A DNA stretch of 64,000 nucleotides from Chitinophagaceae bacterium (lineage in GTDB: Bacteria > Bacteroidota > Bacteroidia > Chitinophagales > Chitinophagaceae). The notes beneath the pieces are model-generated. The model worked only from the letters and a program-made list of their open reading frames with translations. It had not been told where the DNA came from and did not search any database. The stretch covers positions 1 through 64,000 of the forward strand of contig JAHBTJ010000017.1 in NCBI GenBank assembly GCA_019638595.1, read 5' to 3'. Both the position numbers and the translations under genes were made by a program. Positions 9,647-18,623 of the stretch are shown here, one piece after another; position 1 is the first letter of the stretch; each line of letters begins with the position of its first letter.

Positions 9647-10951
9647 TTACATTTCACTTAGCACATCGTCTACTGCTTTGATCGCCTCTTCAATGTCCTG
9701 TTCCGTGTGAATGGCACTGATATACCATAGCCCTCTTCCTATCACCCTGATATTGCGTTGTTGCAGTCCTAAAATAAACCGGTTCAGTTTCTGCTTATCA
9801 CATGTAAGCGTATCCCTGTAATCTTTTATTTTATTGAGGCGGGTAAATGAAGTATTGATCATTGGCCCGGGTCCCTGCACCAGCAAATCCTGGTTCCATT
9901 TTTTAGCAGACAATTGAATGCCTTCTTTAAGCCTGTTACCCAACGCAAACATTCTTTCATAGGGTGATTCTTTTTCCAGTACTTCTATCGTTGCAATAGC
10001 GGCAGCAACAGTTGCGTTACCGGCGTTCATCGTGCCGGCCTGAATTACTTCACCTGTTTCCATCAGTCCTGTCCACGCACGTTTACCGGCAATAACACTG
10101 ATAGGATAACCGCTGCCGATCGCTTTGGCCAGTATTGACAGATCGGGGCTTACCATATAATGCTCCTGTGCTCCTCCAAGCGCTAACCTGAAGCCAGTGA
10201 TCACTTCATCCAGGATGAAAGTGATATTATAGCTGTTACATACTTGCCTGATGGCTTGCAGAAATCCTGGTTCCGGTTCAATGCAGCCGTTATTACACAT
10301 GACCGGCTCCGTGATGATAGCGGCGATATCCCGGTGATGTTCGGACACCACTTGCTGCAGCAGTTCCGCATCATTCCAGGGAAGTACCATGAACTCATCC
10401 CTCGCGCTGTCGGGCACCCCACTGGTCCAGGGGTAAACATTGGGGTTTTCCCTGTTGCCCAGCGCCTCTGCTGAAGGTGCAGACAATCCCCAGGCTACAT
10501 TATCCAGCCAGCCATGATAATGCCCTTCAAAGCGAAGGAATTTCTTCTTCCCGGTTTTTGCCCTGGCTAACCTGAATGCAGCTTGAACTGCTTCGGAGCC
10601 ATCAAGACAAAAACGCATTAATTCCGCCCCGGGAATGATGGATTGTATTTTCTCTGCCAGCTCAAGCTCTTTGATATGTTGGCCGGCGAATAATTGTCCG
10701 CTGGAGGAATATTCTAAGATACTTTGTAATACATGTGGATGAGAATGCCCCAATATCAGCGGCCCCTGGCTAAGTGTGAAATCAAGATACTCGTTTCCGT
10801 CCACATCATAAATCCTGGCACCCTTGCCATGCGTGTAGAACAGTGCGTGCGGGTGGTTATACCTTCTGAATTCGGAAGAAACGCCGCCTGCTAAAACCTT
10901 TTTTGCTCTTTCCAGCAGTAATGCCGATTGTTGATATCCTTTGTTTTGCAT
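9647..10951 (-). CDS. class-III PLP aminotransferase (HemL-like)
   Basis: A 434-residue fold-type I, class-III PLP enzyme. The PLP-binding Asp248 is in FILDEVITGF and the Schiff-base lysine is Lys276 in LAKAIGSGYP; GSEAVQAAFRLAR binds phosphate. Overall layout follows glutamate-1-semialdehyde 2,1-aminomutase, but placement immediately downstream of susD, 20 bases from its end, argues against housekeeping haem synthesis. Related class-III enzymes act on amino sugars, keto sugars or omega-amino acids. In this locus it may remove or add an amino group on a sugar-derived intermediate. That role is inference from context. Confidence 0.8.
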   Translation of the reverse strand: MQNKGYQQSALLLERAKKVLAGGVSSEFRRYNHPHALFYTHGKGARIYDVDGNEYLDFTLSQGPLILGHSHPHVLQSILEYSSSGQLFAGQHIKELELAEKIQSIIPGAELMRFCLDGSEAVQAAFRLARAKTGKKKFLRFEGHYHGWLDNVAWGLSAPSAEALGNRENPNVYPWTSGVPDSARDEFMVLPWNDAELLQQVVSEHHRDIAAIITEPVMCNNGCIEPEPGFLQAIRQVCNSYNITFILDEVITGFRLALGGAQEHYMVSPDLSILAKAIGSGYPISVIAGKRAWTGLMETGEVIQAGTMNAGNATVAAAIATIEVLEKESPYERMFALGNRLKEGIQLSAKKWNQDLLVQGPGPMINTSFTRLNKIKDYRDTLTCDKQKLNRFILGLQQRNIRVIGRGLWYISAIHTEQDIEEAIKAVDDVLSEM

Positions 10952-10970
10952 TCGTAAAAATGTTCATTAA

Positions 10971-12518
10971 CTAGTAACCGGGATTGTTTTCTCCCAGGTT
11001 GGGATTATTCAACAATTCCTGCGATGGAATTGGAAACAACAAATGTTTTGATTGCAGTGCCTGATTGGAACTTTTATTGATGTGCCCGACAAAATCGTCG
11101 AAGCCGTCGGTACTTTCGTTATACACCTTTCTTAATCTGGTCATATCGTACCAACTGATTCCCTCGAAACAGAGTTCATGCCACCTTTCGCGCCAAACAG
11201 CTTCTCTAAAAGATTCCTGTGTGAAACTACCAATGGCAGGTGTACTAAGCGCTGCCCTGTCGCGTACTTTTTTGTAAGCATTATAGGCAGCCTGCGTAAG
11301 TTCCGATTCATTTTTAGCTTCTGCATACAACAATAATACTTCTGCGTACCGAAGTTGCATCACGTTTAAATCATTCCGCCCTGTACCCGGCTGTCCCTGC
11401 GTGCCAAAAGCTGCCCGGTTAAAATACTTAAATACATAAGGCCCATTCAGGTCGAAAAGCTCGCCGCTGCCATTTGTAAAATAACTTGTATAAAAAAAGC
11501 CGACCTGGTTCGCAACCCGTTTATCTCCGGATTCAAACGATTCATAAAAACTACGGGTAGGTACAGAAGTTCCTGTCCATCCGCCAAATACAGTTACAGG
11601 CTTTCCGTTAGGCAGATAGTTATTTAACGGGTTTCCACCTGTAATGTCCTTGAATTGAATGCTGAATAACAACTCCAGCCTGTTCTCTTCATCAACATTG
11701 CGCAAGCTTTCGTAGTCGGGGAAAAGATTGATCTGCGTGGGATTGGCTTCGGCATACGTAATCACCTCATAAGCTTTGTCGGCTGCCTGTTGATAATAGG
11801 CAGTTCCTTTGTGTAAAGGATATCCTGCCATTGTGAGATAAACCCTGGCAAGCTGAGCCTTGACCGCAGCCATATTCACTCTGCCCGATACGTCAGTCCA
11901 TGGCAAACCCGATACTTCTGCCTGCAATAGATCAGCGACAATTGCCGTATAAATATCTTCCTGAGATGTCCGCACAGGCATAAAATCTTCAGAAGAGGCG
12001 GTTTGAGGGTTTAAAATTAACGGGGCATCTCCCCATAGTCTAACCACCGCGAAATAAGCCCAGGCCCGTAAGAAATGTGCTTCGCCCAATATCTTCTTTT
12101 TTTGACCTTCGTCCATCGGGTTAATTCCAGGTACTCTGTCCAACACTAAATTCGCCTGGGCAATTATTTTATAATAGCTATCCCATGTTTGAATAACATG
12201 CAAATTATAGCCATCATATACAAGGGAATATAAATTATTCAGGTTGGTATTTTCAGCGCTCTCGGTTGTTGTTGTGCCAGAAACCGCTTCGAGCATTTGC
12301 CAGTTATTTGAGAAAATACCCGTAGCATCATACAATGAGCGTAGTTGTGCATACACGGCTGCTATACCGGCTTCAGCATGCTCCGGAATTGTATAAAAGT
12401 TGTCGGGAGTAAGGTTGGAGAGATCCTTTTCTTCCAGGAATTTTTTACACCCTAAAGCAGTAAGCAGCAAGCTGACTAAAACGAACAGCCTGGTATAAGT
12501 TGTAATTCTCTGCATCAT
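10971..12518 (-). CDS. SusD/RagB-family glycan-binding lipoprotein
   Basis: 515 residues with a lipoprotein signal (LLLTALGC, lipidation at about Cys24), then a SusD-like domain of TPR-type helices: LRAWAYFAVVRLWGDAPL is the family signature and YNAYKKVRDRA with WHELCFEGISWYDMTRL mark the C-terminal half. SusD proteins cap the SusC transporter at the cell surface and bind the oligosaccharide. The gene lies 29 bases after susC, as is usual. The C-terminus (QELLNNPNLGENNPGY) is standard for the family. Confidence 0.95.
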   Translation of the reverse strand: MMQRITTYTRLFVLVSLLLTALGCKKFLEEKDLSNLTPDNFYTIPEHAEAGIAAVYAQLRSLYDATGIFSNNWQMLEAVSGTTTTESAENTNLNNLYSLVYDGYNLHVIQTWDSYYKIIAQANLVLDRVPGINPMDEGQKKKILGEAHFLRAWAYFAVVRLWGDAPLILNPQTASSEDFMPVRTSQEDIYTAIVADLLQAEVSGLPWTDVSGRVNMAAVKAQLARVYLTMAGYPLHKGTAYYQQAADKAYEVITYAEANPTQINLFPDYESLRNVDEENRLELLFSIQFKDITGGNPLNNYLPNGKPVTVFGGWTGTSVPTRSFYESFESGDKRVANQVGFFYTSYFTNGSGELFDLNGPYVFKYFNRAAFGTQGQPGTGRNDLNVMQLRYAEVLLLYAEAKNESELTQAAYNAYKKVRDRAALSTPAIGSFTQESFREAVWRERWHELCFEGISWYDMTRLRKVYNESTDGFDDFVGHINKSSNQALQSKHLLFPIPSQELLNNPNLGENNPGY

Positions 12519-12547
12519 AATACAAGTATTTTAAAAGTAATACGGAA

Positions 12548-15500
12548 TTAAAGTCCGAGCTGCAGGCCTATCATAAATGTTGTAGACTTCGGGTAGGCGT
12601 GATAGGTAAGTCCCTGAGAAAACGCACCGTAACCGAAGGTTGTTCCCACCGTCTCGGGGTCACCATTTACCTCCTTCGCAGTCATGAGGAAAAAGTTCTG
12701 AACCGACCCGTATATCCTGAACCGGTTCATTCCCCATTTCTGTAAAGTAGTAAGCGGAAAGGTATACCCTAACAAGATATTCCTTCCCCTGATAAACGAA
12801 CCGTCCTTTAACCAATGTGTATCCTCGTTGATCACATATCCGGCTCTTGTATCCCTGATCTCAGGAATCATGGTATTCTGGTTATCAGGGCGCCAGGCAT
12901 TCAATACGGTTTTGTAGCTATTGGCTATAGCTACACGATCTTCACTGGAACCTGTACTCAACTCATAAGTATTATTGCCGTAGCTATATTGAATATCCAG
13001 CATGAAATCAAAATTCTTGTACCTTATATTATTAATGAACGTTCCCCAGCCTTTAGGGCTACCATTACCAATAATCATCCTATCGGCATCAGTGATGGCA
13101 TAATCTCCGTTTACATCCAGGTATTTGATATCTCCGGGCAGGATGGGCAACCCATTTCTGTAACTGGCAAACTTCGCTGCTTCCTCTCTCTCGCCTTCGC
13201 CCCAAACACCCAGCCGGACCAACCCTTTAAAAGATCCAACGGCTTCACCTACGCGGATAATATTAGTGGGGCTGATAAATACCGCTCCGCCCACACCTAC
13301 AATATCAGAAGGTGTAGCCAACGATAATACCTTATTTCTATTCATGGAAATATTAAACATCGAGGTCCACGTAAAATTTTGACTGCTGATATTTACGGTG
13401 TTTAGTGTAATTTCCAGTCCTTTATTTTCCATGGAGCCGATATTGCGCCGGATAGTGGCATAACCGCTTGTTTTAGGAACCGGCGCGTCCAGTAACATAT
13501 CAGTCGTTTTCCTGTAGTAAACATCTGCTTCAAGCGAAATCCTGTTTTCAAGTATCCCTAATTCCAACCCGATATCTGATTGCGTTGTCTTTTCCCACCT
13601 GAGGTCCGGATTAGCAAGTGTACCCAAACCTGTACCACCTACTCTCAGGTTGCCGTAAGTAGTAGCATAGCCCGAGCTTAGGCGTGATAAGGAAGAATAA
13701 GGAGGAATTTCAGAATTACCTGTCACTCCTGTGCTTACCCGGAGTTTTAGGTTTGAGATCACATTATTATCACGCAAAAACTCCTCTTCACTTATCCTCC
13801 AGGCTACTGCAGCTGAAGGAAAGAAAGCATATTTATTGTTTTCACCGAATTTGGAAGATCCGTCAGAGCGACCTGTTACCGTTAAAAGATATTTATCTTT
13901 TAAAGAATAATTAATCCTGCCAAAATAAGAGTTGAAGGCATAAGCAGATCGCCCGGATCCATATTGCGGACTACTGCTGCCCGCTCCTAAATTGTTAAAC
14001 CCAAAAAAATCACTTGAAAAATTCTGCACACTGGCCGAGAATCCAAAATCATTTGATTTTTGCCAGGAAACGCCCGCCATCGCATTTAAAGAATGGTCAG
14101 CCCCTATTTTTTTGTTATAAGTGAGATAGTTTTCTACTGACCAAAAACTTTGCCTGTTGTTACTGGCCCCTGCGAAGCCACGTTGGGTAATATAAATATC
14201 TCTGCTCACGGACTGATTGATCCCCTGATTAAAAATATTGGCGCCTACAACGGTCCGCATTTCCAATCCCTTTGCCAGGGTGAGATTTAGATAAGCGCTT
14301 CCCAGAAAAGTTTGTGTATTCAGTATATATTTTCGTCCATACAAGTATGTCAAAGGGCTGAACTGCATTTCCACGTTTGGATAATCACGATTATTAGCAA
14401 AAGAACCATCCGGATAACGAGGCGGCAAGAAAGGCAGTGCTTCTGCAATAGTTCTCATCACGCCATAGTCGAAATCCACAAGATTTTCCTCCTGTGCGTT
14501 ATAGCTAAGAGTAGCTCCTACCTTCAGGTATTTTTTGATTTGGTCATCGAATGTCAGGCGCCCTGCATATCGTTTCATATAAGAAGTCTGAATGAGTCCC
14601 TGATCATCCCGGTAACTAAAGGAAGCCGAATAAGAACGGTCCTTATTACCACCTGTAAACCCTAACTGATGGTTTTGAGAAATTTTATGTTGTGTTACTT
14701 CATCAATCCATTTCGTATCATACAATGGTTCTCCATTACTGCTAAATAACCTGGGATCTGTCCTTGCATTAGCAGGGTTCCGAAACTCGTATTTACCCGC
14801 ATCCCATCCGGCTTTGTCATATTTCTCCATATTGGCATACGCCAGGTCTTCTACGGCGAGATATTCTTTGGCGTTTAAAAATTCGGGAAAATTGGGGCCG
14901 AGAGCGGGCACGCTATAGTCGCCATTATATGTGACTCTGCCAACACCATCTTTTCCTCGTTTCGTTGTAATTAGTATAACTCCGTTTGCTCCTCTGGCTC
15001 CATAAATAGCAGTAGCGGAAGCATCTTTCAACACTTCAACCGATACAATATCATTAGGGTTAATAAAATCAATAGCCTGGGTATTTTGTACCTGCTCGCT
15101 CACAGGTAACATTACGCCGTCTACTACATATAAGGGGTTATTAGAAGAGTTGATGGAACTGAATCCCCTTACCCTTACATTATTTCTTCCGCCGGGGCGG
15201 CCCGAATTAACATTCACCTGTACCCCTGAAACACGACCGGCTATCATTTGATTTAATGACGGAGCCGGTCGCTCTCTCAATTCACTCTCTTTAACCGACC
15301 CAACTGTGCCGGTAAGATCCCTTTTTCGAGATGTTCCATACCCGATCACCACCACATCATCCAGGTCGCTCACAGGTTGAAGCACCACTTCTACAACGGC
15401 AAGACCGCCCACCGGCACCTCTTTTGTTTTATAACCGGTATAACTTACTATCAGCACAACATTTGCCGAAGATACGGTCAGGCTGAACTCCCCTTTGTCG

Positions 15501-15748
15501 TCTGCCAGTGTTGAGATATTTGCCCCCTTTACACTAATAGTAGCCCCCACCAACGGCTCGCCATCATGATTTTTAACATTCCCCTTTATTTCTATATTCA
15601 TCATATTATCCATCAAAGAATCAACAGGAATTCCTCCGGCCTTAAGTGATACAGAACAAATTAAAAAACACAACAGAAAAGCGATATAAAAAAAAGCATG
15701 CGCTTTTAAACAATACTCCGTTTTTTTAGGTTTAATTAATTTACTCAT
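12548..15748 (-). CDS. SusC/RagA-family TonB-dependent outer-membrane transporter
   Basis: 1066 residues with a signal segment (about 20-37), an N-terminal carboxypeptidase-regulatory-like domain (IKGNVKNHDGEPLVGATISV), the SusC signature DVVVIGYGTSRKRDLTG, a plug with NNVRVRGFSSINSSNNPLYV, and a 22-strand barrel ending in LGL. It imports oligosaccharides through the outer membrane with SusD, powered by TonB-ExbBD. It is the first gene of the long minus-strand PUL operon, so its upstream region (15749-16088) should carry the main promoter. Confidence 0.95.
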   Translation of the reverse strand: MSKLIKPKKTEYCLKAHAFFYIAFLLCFLICSVSLKAGGIPVDSLMDNMMNIEIKGNVKNHDGEPLVGATISVKGANISTLADDKGEFSLTVSSANVVLIVSYTGYKTKEVPVGGLAVVEVVLQPVSDLDDVVVIGYGTSRKRDLTGTVGSVKESELRERPAPSLNQMIAGRVSGVQVNVNSGRPGGRNNVRVRGFSSINSSNNPLYVVDGVMLPVSEQVQNTQAIDFINPNDIVSVEVLKDASATAIYGARGANGVILITTKRGKDGVGRVTYNGDYSVPALGPNFPEFLNAKEYLAVEDLAYANMEKYDKAGWDAGKYEFRNPANARTDPRLFSSNGEPLYDTKWIDEVTQHKISQNHQLGFTGGNKDRSYSASFSYRDDQGLIQTSYMKRYAGRLTFDDQIKKYLKVGATLSYNAQEENLVDFDYGVMRTIAEALPFLPPRYPDGSFANNRDYPNVEMQFSPLTYLYGRKYILNTQTFLGSAYLNLTLAKGLEMRTVVGANIFNQGINQSVSRDIYITQRGFAGASNNRQSFWSVENYLTYNKKIGADHSLNAMAGVSWQKSNDFGFSASVQNFSSDFFGFNNLGAGSSSPQYGSGRSAYAFNSYFGRINYSLKDKYLLTVTGRSDGSSKFGENNKYAFFPSAAVAWRISEEEFLRDNNVISNLKLRVSTGVTGNSEIPPYSSLSRLSSGYATTYGNLRVGGTGLGTLANPDLRWEKTTQSDIGLELGILENRISLEADVYYRKTTDMLLDAPVPKTSGYATIRRNIGSMENKGLEITLNTVNISSQNFTWTSMFNISMNRNKVLSLATPSDIVGVGGAVFISPTNIIRVGEAVGSFKGLVRLGVWGEGEREEAAKFASYRNGLPILPGDIKYLDVNGDYAITDADRMIIGNGSPKGWGTFINNIRYKNFDFMLDIQYSYGNNTYELSTGSSEDRVAIANSYKTVLNAWRPDNQNTMIPEIRDTRAGYVINEDTHWLKDGSFIRGRNILLGYTFPLTTLQKWGMNRFRIYGSVQNFFLMTAKEVNGDPETVGTTFGYGAFSQGLTYHAYPKSTTFMIGLQLGL

Positions 15749-16088
15749 TAATGAACGTTTAGTTTGTGGTTAATAATAAAAGGGCTACAGCCATACTTTT
15801 AACAAGCATAACTCAGATAAGTACAATTAAAATTGTTTGGGTTAAAGCGCTCCTGAACAATAAATACAACTATTAACTCCTTTTATCAAGACTTACAAAA
15901 ATAAATAGCTAACTGTACAGAATATATCTTCTATTTATCAGGAACTTTATTCCATTTATCTTCCCTGCATTCCATTTTGCATCTATAGTATCTCTTATTA
16001 TTCCATTATATTTTTATGATTTTATTATTTCCCGATTAAGAAATTAAGATGTATTTTCAGACAGGTTTGTCTTACTTAAACTACATAC
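15749..16088. promoter_or_regulatory. divergent control region between susC and the AraC regulator
   Basis: 340 bases without a plausible gene, strongly AT-rich, separating the divergent susC operon and the AraC gene. It must hold both promoters. A small inverted repeat, ACAATTAAAATTGT, at about 15822-15835 lies roughly 75 bases upstream of susC and is a possible regulator site. I could not identify a convincing TAnnTTTG element in either direction, so exact promoter positions are left open. Confidence 0.4.
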
Positions 16089-16982
16089 ATGAAACCTGTT
16101 CAAACAGAAATTACACCTATCATAAAGAAGCCGCTTTATATTGAAATGCACGATGAACCTTATCTGTCGTCTCCATTTCATCCTATATCAGCCAGCTTCC
16201 ATTCTCATCCTGAGCTGCAACTCACCTTCATTGTAGAAGGATACGGCAAAAGGATAATTGGTAATACGATTAGCGAATTTGAACCTGGCGACATGGTTTT
16301 TGTCGGTTCCAATGTGCCACATATCTGGATCAGCGATCCTGCATTTTATAAGGAAAATTCAGTACTACGCTCCCGCGCCATCACTGTGTATATTGATGCT
16401 AAAATATTCCAGCAGATGTTTGATGCTTTACCGGAAATGCATAGCATCAGGGAAATGATACAACAGGCCTCCAAAGGAATAAACATCTATGGAGATACCA
16501 GGGATATTATTGCCAACAAACTGACAGAACTATATGCTAAGGAAGGGTTTGCTAAAGTGGACGGACTTCTGCAAATCATGCATCTTATTTCTGTTTCATC
16601 TGAGAAGAACGCTATTAATACAGAAGATATAACGGAAAGAATACATCAGCCGCAGGACAGGCTTATACGTGTAATTAAATACATCAAAGACAATATACAT
16701 GAACCTATTACCTTAGTGCAGGTTGCCAGTGTGGCTAACATGACGATTCAATCATTCTCTCGCTTTTTTAAGCAACGGACTAACGAAACATTTTCAAAGT
16801 ACCTGCTTGACCTGCGCATATCTCACTCCTGTAAGCTGTTAATAGAAATGGATCGCTCCATATCAGACATTGCCAATCTCTGCGGCTTCGTTTCTCATTC
16901 GCACTTTTGCAAGGTGTTTAAAGAGAAAATGGGAAAAAGCCCTTACCAATATAAGTTCGGCCTGAACAAAAAAGCATCATGA
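16089..16982 (+). CDS. AraC-family transcriptional regulator with cupin sensor domain
   Basis: 297 residues. The N-terminal cupin half includes HSHPELQLTFIVEGYGKR and FEPGDMVFVGSNVPHIW, a typical sugar-sensing AraC cupin. The C-terminal double helix-turn-helix (about residues 195-290) contains SVANMTIQSFSRFFKQ and ISDIANLCGFVSHSHFCKVF followed by KSPYQYK. It is transcribed divergently from the susC operon and is the obvious local activator of the PUL. PULs more often use hybrid two-component systems, SusR or ECF/anti-sigma pairs, so an AraC regulator fits a monosaccharide or small-glycoside inducer. Confidence 0.92.
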   Translation: MKPVQTEITPIIKKPLYIEMHDEPYLSSPFHPISASFHSHPELQLTFIVEGYGKRIIGNTISEFEPGDMVFVGSNVPHIWISDPAFYKENSVLRSRAITVYIDAKIFQQMFDALPEMHSIREMIQQASKGINIYGDTRDIIANKLTELYAKEGFAKVDGLLQIMHLISVSSEKNAINTEDITERIHQPQDRLIRVIKYIKDNIHEPITLVQVASVANMTIQSFSRFFKQRTNETFSKYLLDLRISHSCKLLIEMDRSISDIANLCGFVSHSHFCKVFKEKMGKSPYQYKFGLNKKAS

Positions 16983-17026
16983 GAGATGTCGTAAAGTATT
17001 AACAACGATTCAACCCTTAATTATAT

Positions 17027-18367
17027 TCATTCTTCACTACCATTCTTACTCTGGCTTTTCAGGATCATGTAGCCCAGGATGCCACCTATAACGGATGCGG
17101 CAAAGATGCCGATCTTAGCCTGTACTTTATATGCTTCGTGCAAAAATGCCAGTTGTGTAACAAATAACGACATGGTAAATCCTATAGAGCCTAATAATCC
17201 AAGCCCCAAAAGGTTTTTCAGGTTCATTCCTTTGGGAAAGGGCGCAATGTTGAGCTTAACACACAGCCAGGTAAAGGAGAATATCCCTGTTGTTTTACCA
17301 ATCAAAAGACCCAGCGCAACACCCGGTGCAATATTTGTACTGAATAGCTGCTTTACATCAATATCCAATACGGAAACGCCGGCATTAGCTAACGCAAAAA
17401 CCGGGATGATAATAAAAGTTACCAGCGGGTGCATGGAATGTTCCAGTATTTGCAATGGCGGAATAGCCTTATCGGTATTGTTCTTCACTTCGTCCAGGAT
17501 GTGTAACTGCTTGTTGGTGAGGGTTGGTATTTTATTGTTAGCATCCGCTTCTTTAAACAGGGTAAGATAGTTCCTGATCTTCAGGATATAGTCATTCTCA
17601 CTTAGCTTAACATTGGCAGGAATGGTAAAAGCAGCCAGGACTGCTGCAATAGTGGCATGAACACCCGATAACAGGAACGCCGTCCAAACACCGCCGATCC
17701 CAAAAATGGCGTAAAAAAGAATACTCCTTATGCCTGCTTTATTGCCTAAATACATGATCAGCAGAAACCCAAATCCAAGCAGCAGGTTCCATACTGAAAT
17801 GTGTGACGTGTAAAAAAAGGCAATCACCAACACAGCCCCCAGATCATCTACGATCGCCAAAGCGGTAAGAAATACTTTTAAAGCCAGGGGAACTCTTTTG
17901 CCCAGCAAATACAATACTCCCAGTGCAAAAGCAATATCAGTAGCCATGGGAATACCCCATCCGCGCTGCACTTCCCCGGCAGGGTTAAAAACAAAGTAGA
18001 TAGCGGCAGGCACAAGCATACCGCCTATGGCAGCCGCAATGGGCAGCAATGCTTTTCCCGGACTGGACAATTCCCCGGCTACTATTTCCCTTTTTAATTC
18101 AAGTCCTACTACAAAAAAGAAAATGGCCATCAATCCATCGTTGATCCAATGGTGCAGGTTGTATTCCAGGTAGGTCTTCCCATCAAATTGAAACCCGAAC
18201 CTGTGTTCCAAAAAATGATGATAATCTTGTGACCACGGGGAGTTTGCCAAAATTAAAGCAACAATAACACTTATACCCAGCACAAGACCACCTGCTCTTT
18301 CATTCTGAATGAATTTCTGAATGGGATAAACAACTTTGTCAATCTGGTACTTTTTTGAAGAGCTCAT
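17027..18367 (-). CDS. nhaA: Na+/H+ antiporter NhaA
   Basis: 446 residues from the ATG at 18367 (MSSSKKYQIDKVVYP); the frame extends 8 codons further but this start has the normal NhaA N-terminus. About 12 membrane helices; the family motifs GLELKREIVAGEL and the unwound-helix region TDIAFALGVL and ALAIVDDLGAV, with the paired Asp residues of the ion site, are present. It exports Na+ (or Li+) in exchange for protons at the inner membrane. It is divergent from the riboswitch-controlled fluoride operon and 44 bases downstream of the convergently placed AraC gene. NhaA-type antiporters are known companions of fluoride-responsive genes, but here it has no riboswitch of its own. Confidence 0.95.
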   Translation of the reverse strand: MSSSKKYQIDKVVYPIQKFIQNERAGGLVLGISVIVALILANSPWSQDYHHFLEHRFGFQFDGKTYLEYNLHHWINDGLMAIFFFVVGLELKREIVAGELSSPGKALLPIAAAIGGMLVPAAIYFVFNPAGEVQRGWGIPMATDIAFALGVLYLLGKRVPLALKVFLTALAIVDDLGAVLVIAFFYTSHISVWNLLLGFGFLLIMYLGNKAGIRSILFYAIFGIGGVWTAFLLSGVHATIAAVLAAFTIPANVKLSENDYILKIRNYLTLFKEADANNKIPTLTNKQLHILDEVKNNTDKAIPPLQILEHSMHPLVTFIIIPVFALANAGVSVLDIDVKQLFSTNIAPGVALGLLIGKTTGIFSFTWLCVKLNIAPFPKGMNLKNLLGLGLLGSIGFTMSLFVTQLAFLHEAYKVQAKIGIFAASVIGGILGYMILKSQSKNGSEE

Positions 18368-18521
18368 TCTTATAATGGGATATAAATACAAAATATCAAA
18401 GGTAGCCTTTAACGGTTATATAAGATTTAGTGGCTGTTGTTGCAGCAGGCATGGTTTTGCTTTGCAGGAAACAGAGATTTTTTTGTTGTAAAAATATTTA
18501 CATTTGCAGTCTTACCGGATC

Positions 18522-18580
18522 AGGAAATGGTGTCTTCCTAATTGAACCGTCCCGCTAAAGCCGGGGCTAATGGCGCCTAC
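18522..18580 (+). ncRNA. fluoride riboswitch (crcB motif) aptamer
   Basis: The segment carries the crcB-motif signature: an initial GGAAATGGTGTC, a closing TTCC that pairs with GGAA, a purine-rich joining segment, a CCCG/CGGG-type hairpin with loop CTAAAGC, and the 3' conserved GGCTAATGGCGCCTAC. The 5' GGTGTC can form the family pseudoknot with the 3' GGCGCC (one G-U). It lies 44 bases upstream of a CLC-F antiporter gene followed by FluC/CrcB, the classic regulon of this RNA. Identification is by motif and context, not by covariance search. Confidence 0.88.
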
Positions 18581-18622
18581 AAATTATTGGAATTATCTAG
18601 TAATGAACGCATAATTTGTAGG
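18576..18622 (+). promoter_or_regulatory. riboswitch expression platform sequestering the translation start
   Basis: CCTACAAATTA (18576-18586) is perfectly complementary to TAATTTGTAGG (18612-18622), which ends one base before the ATG at 18624. The first arm is also the 3' end of the aptamer (CGCCTAC). When the aptamer folds with fluoride, CCTAC is held in it and GTAGG near the start codon is free; without fluoride the 11-bp hairpin would bury the ribosome landing site. No U-tract follows, so translational control is more likely than termination. Confidence 0.7.
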
Positions 18623-18623
18623 A

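Noticed and set aside
9647-10951. Housekeeping hemL annotation of the aminotransferase
   Set aside because: Operon position right after susD argues for a sugar-related role; kept as class-III aminotransferase without a symbol.
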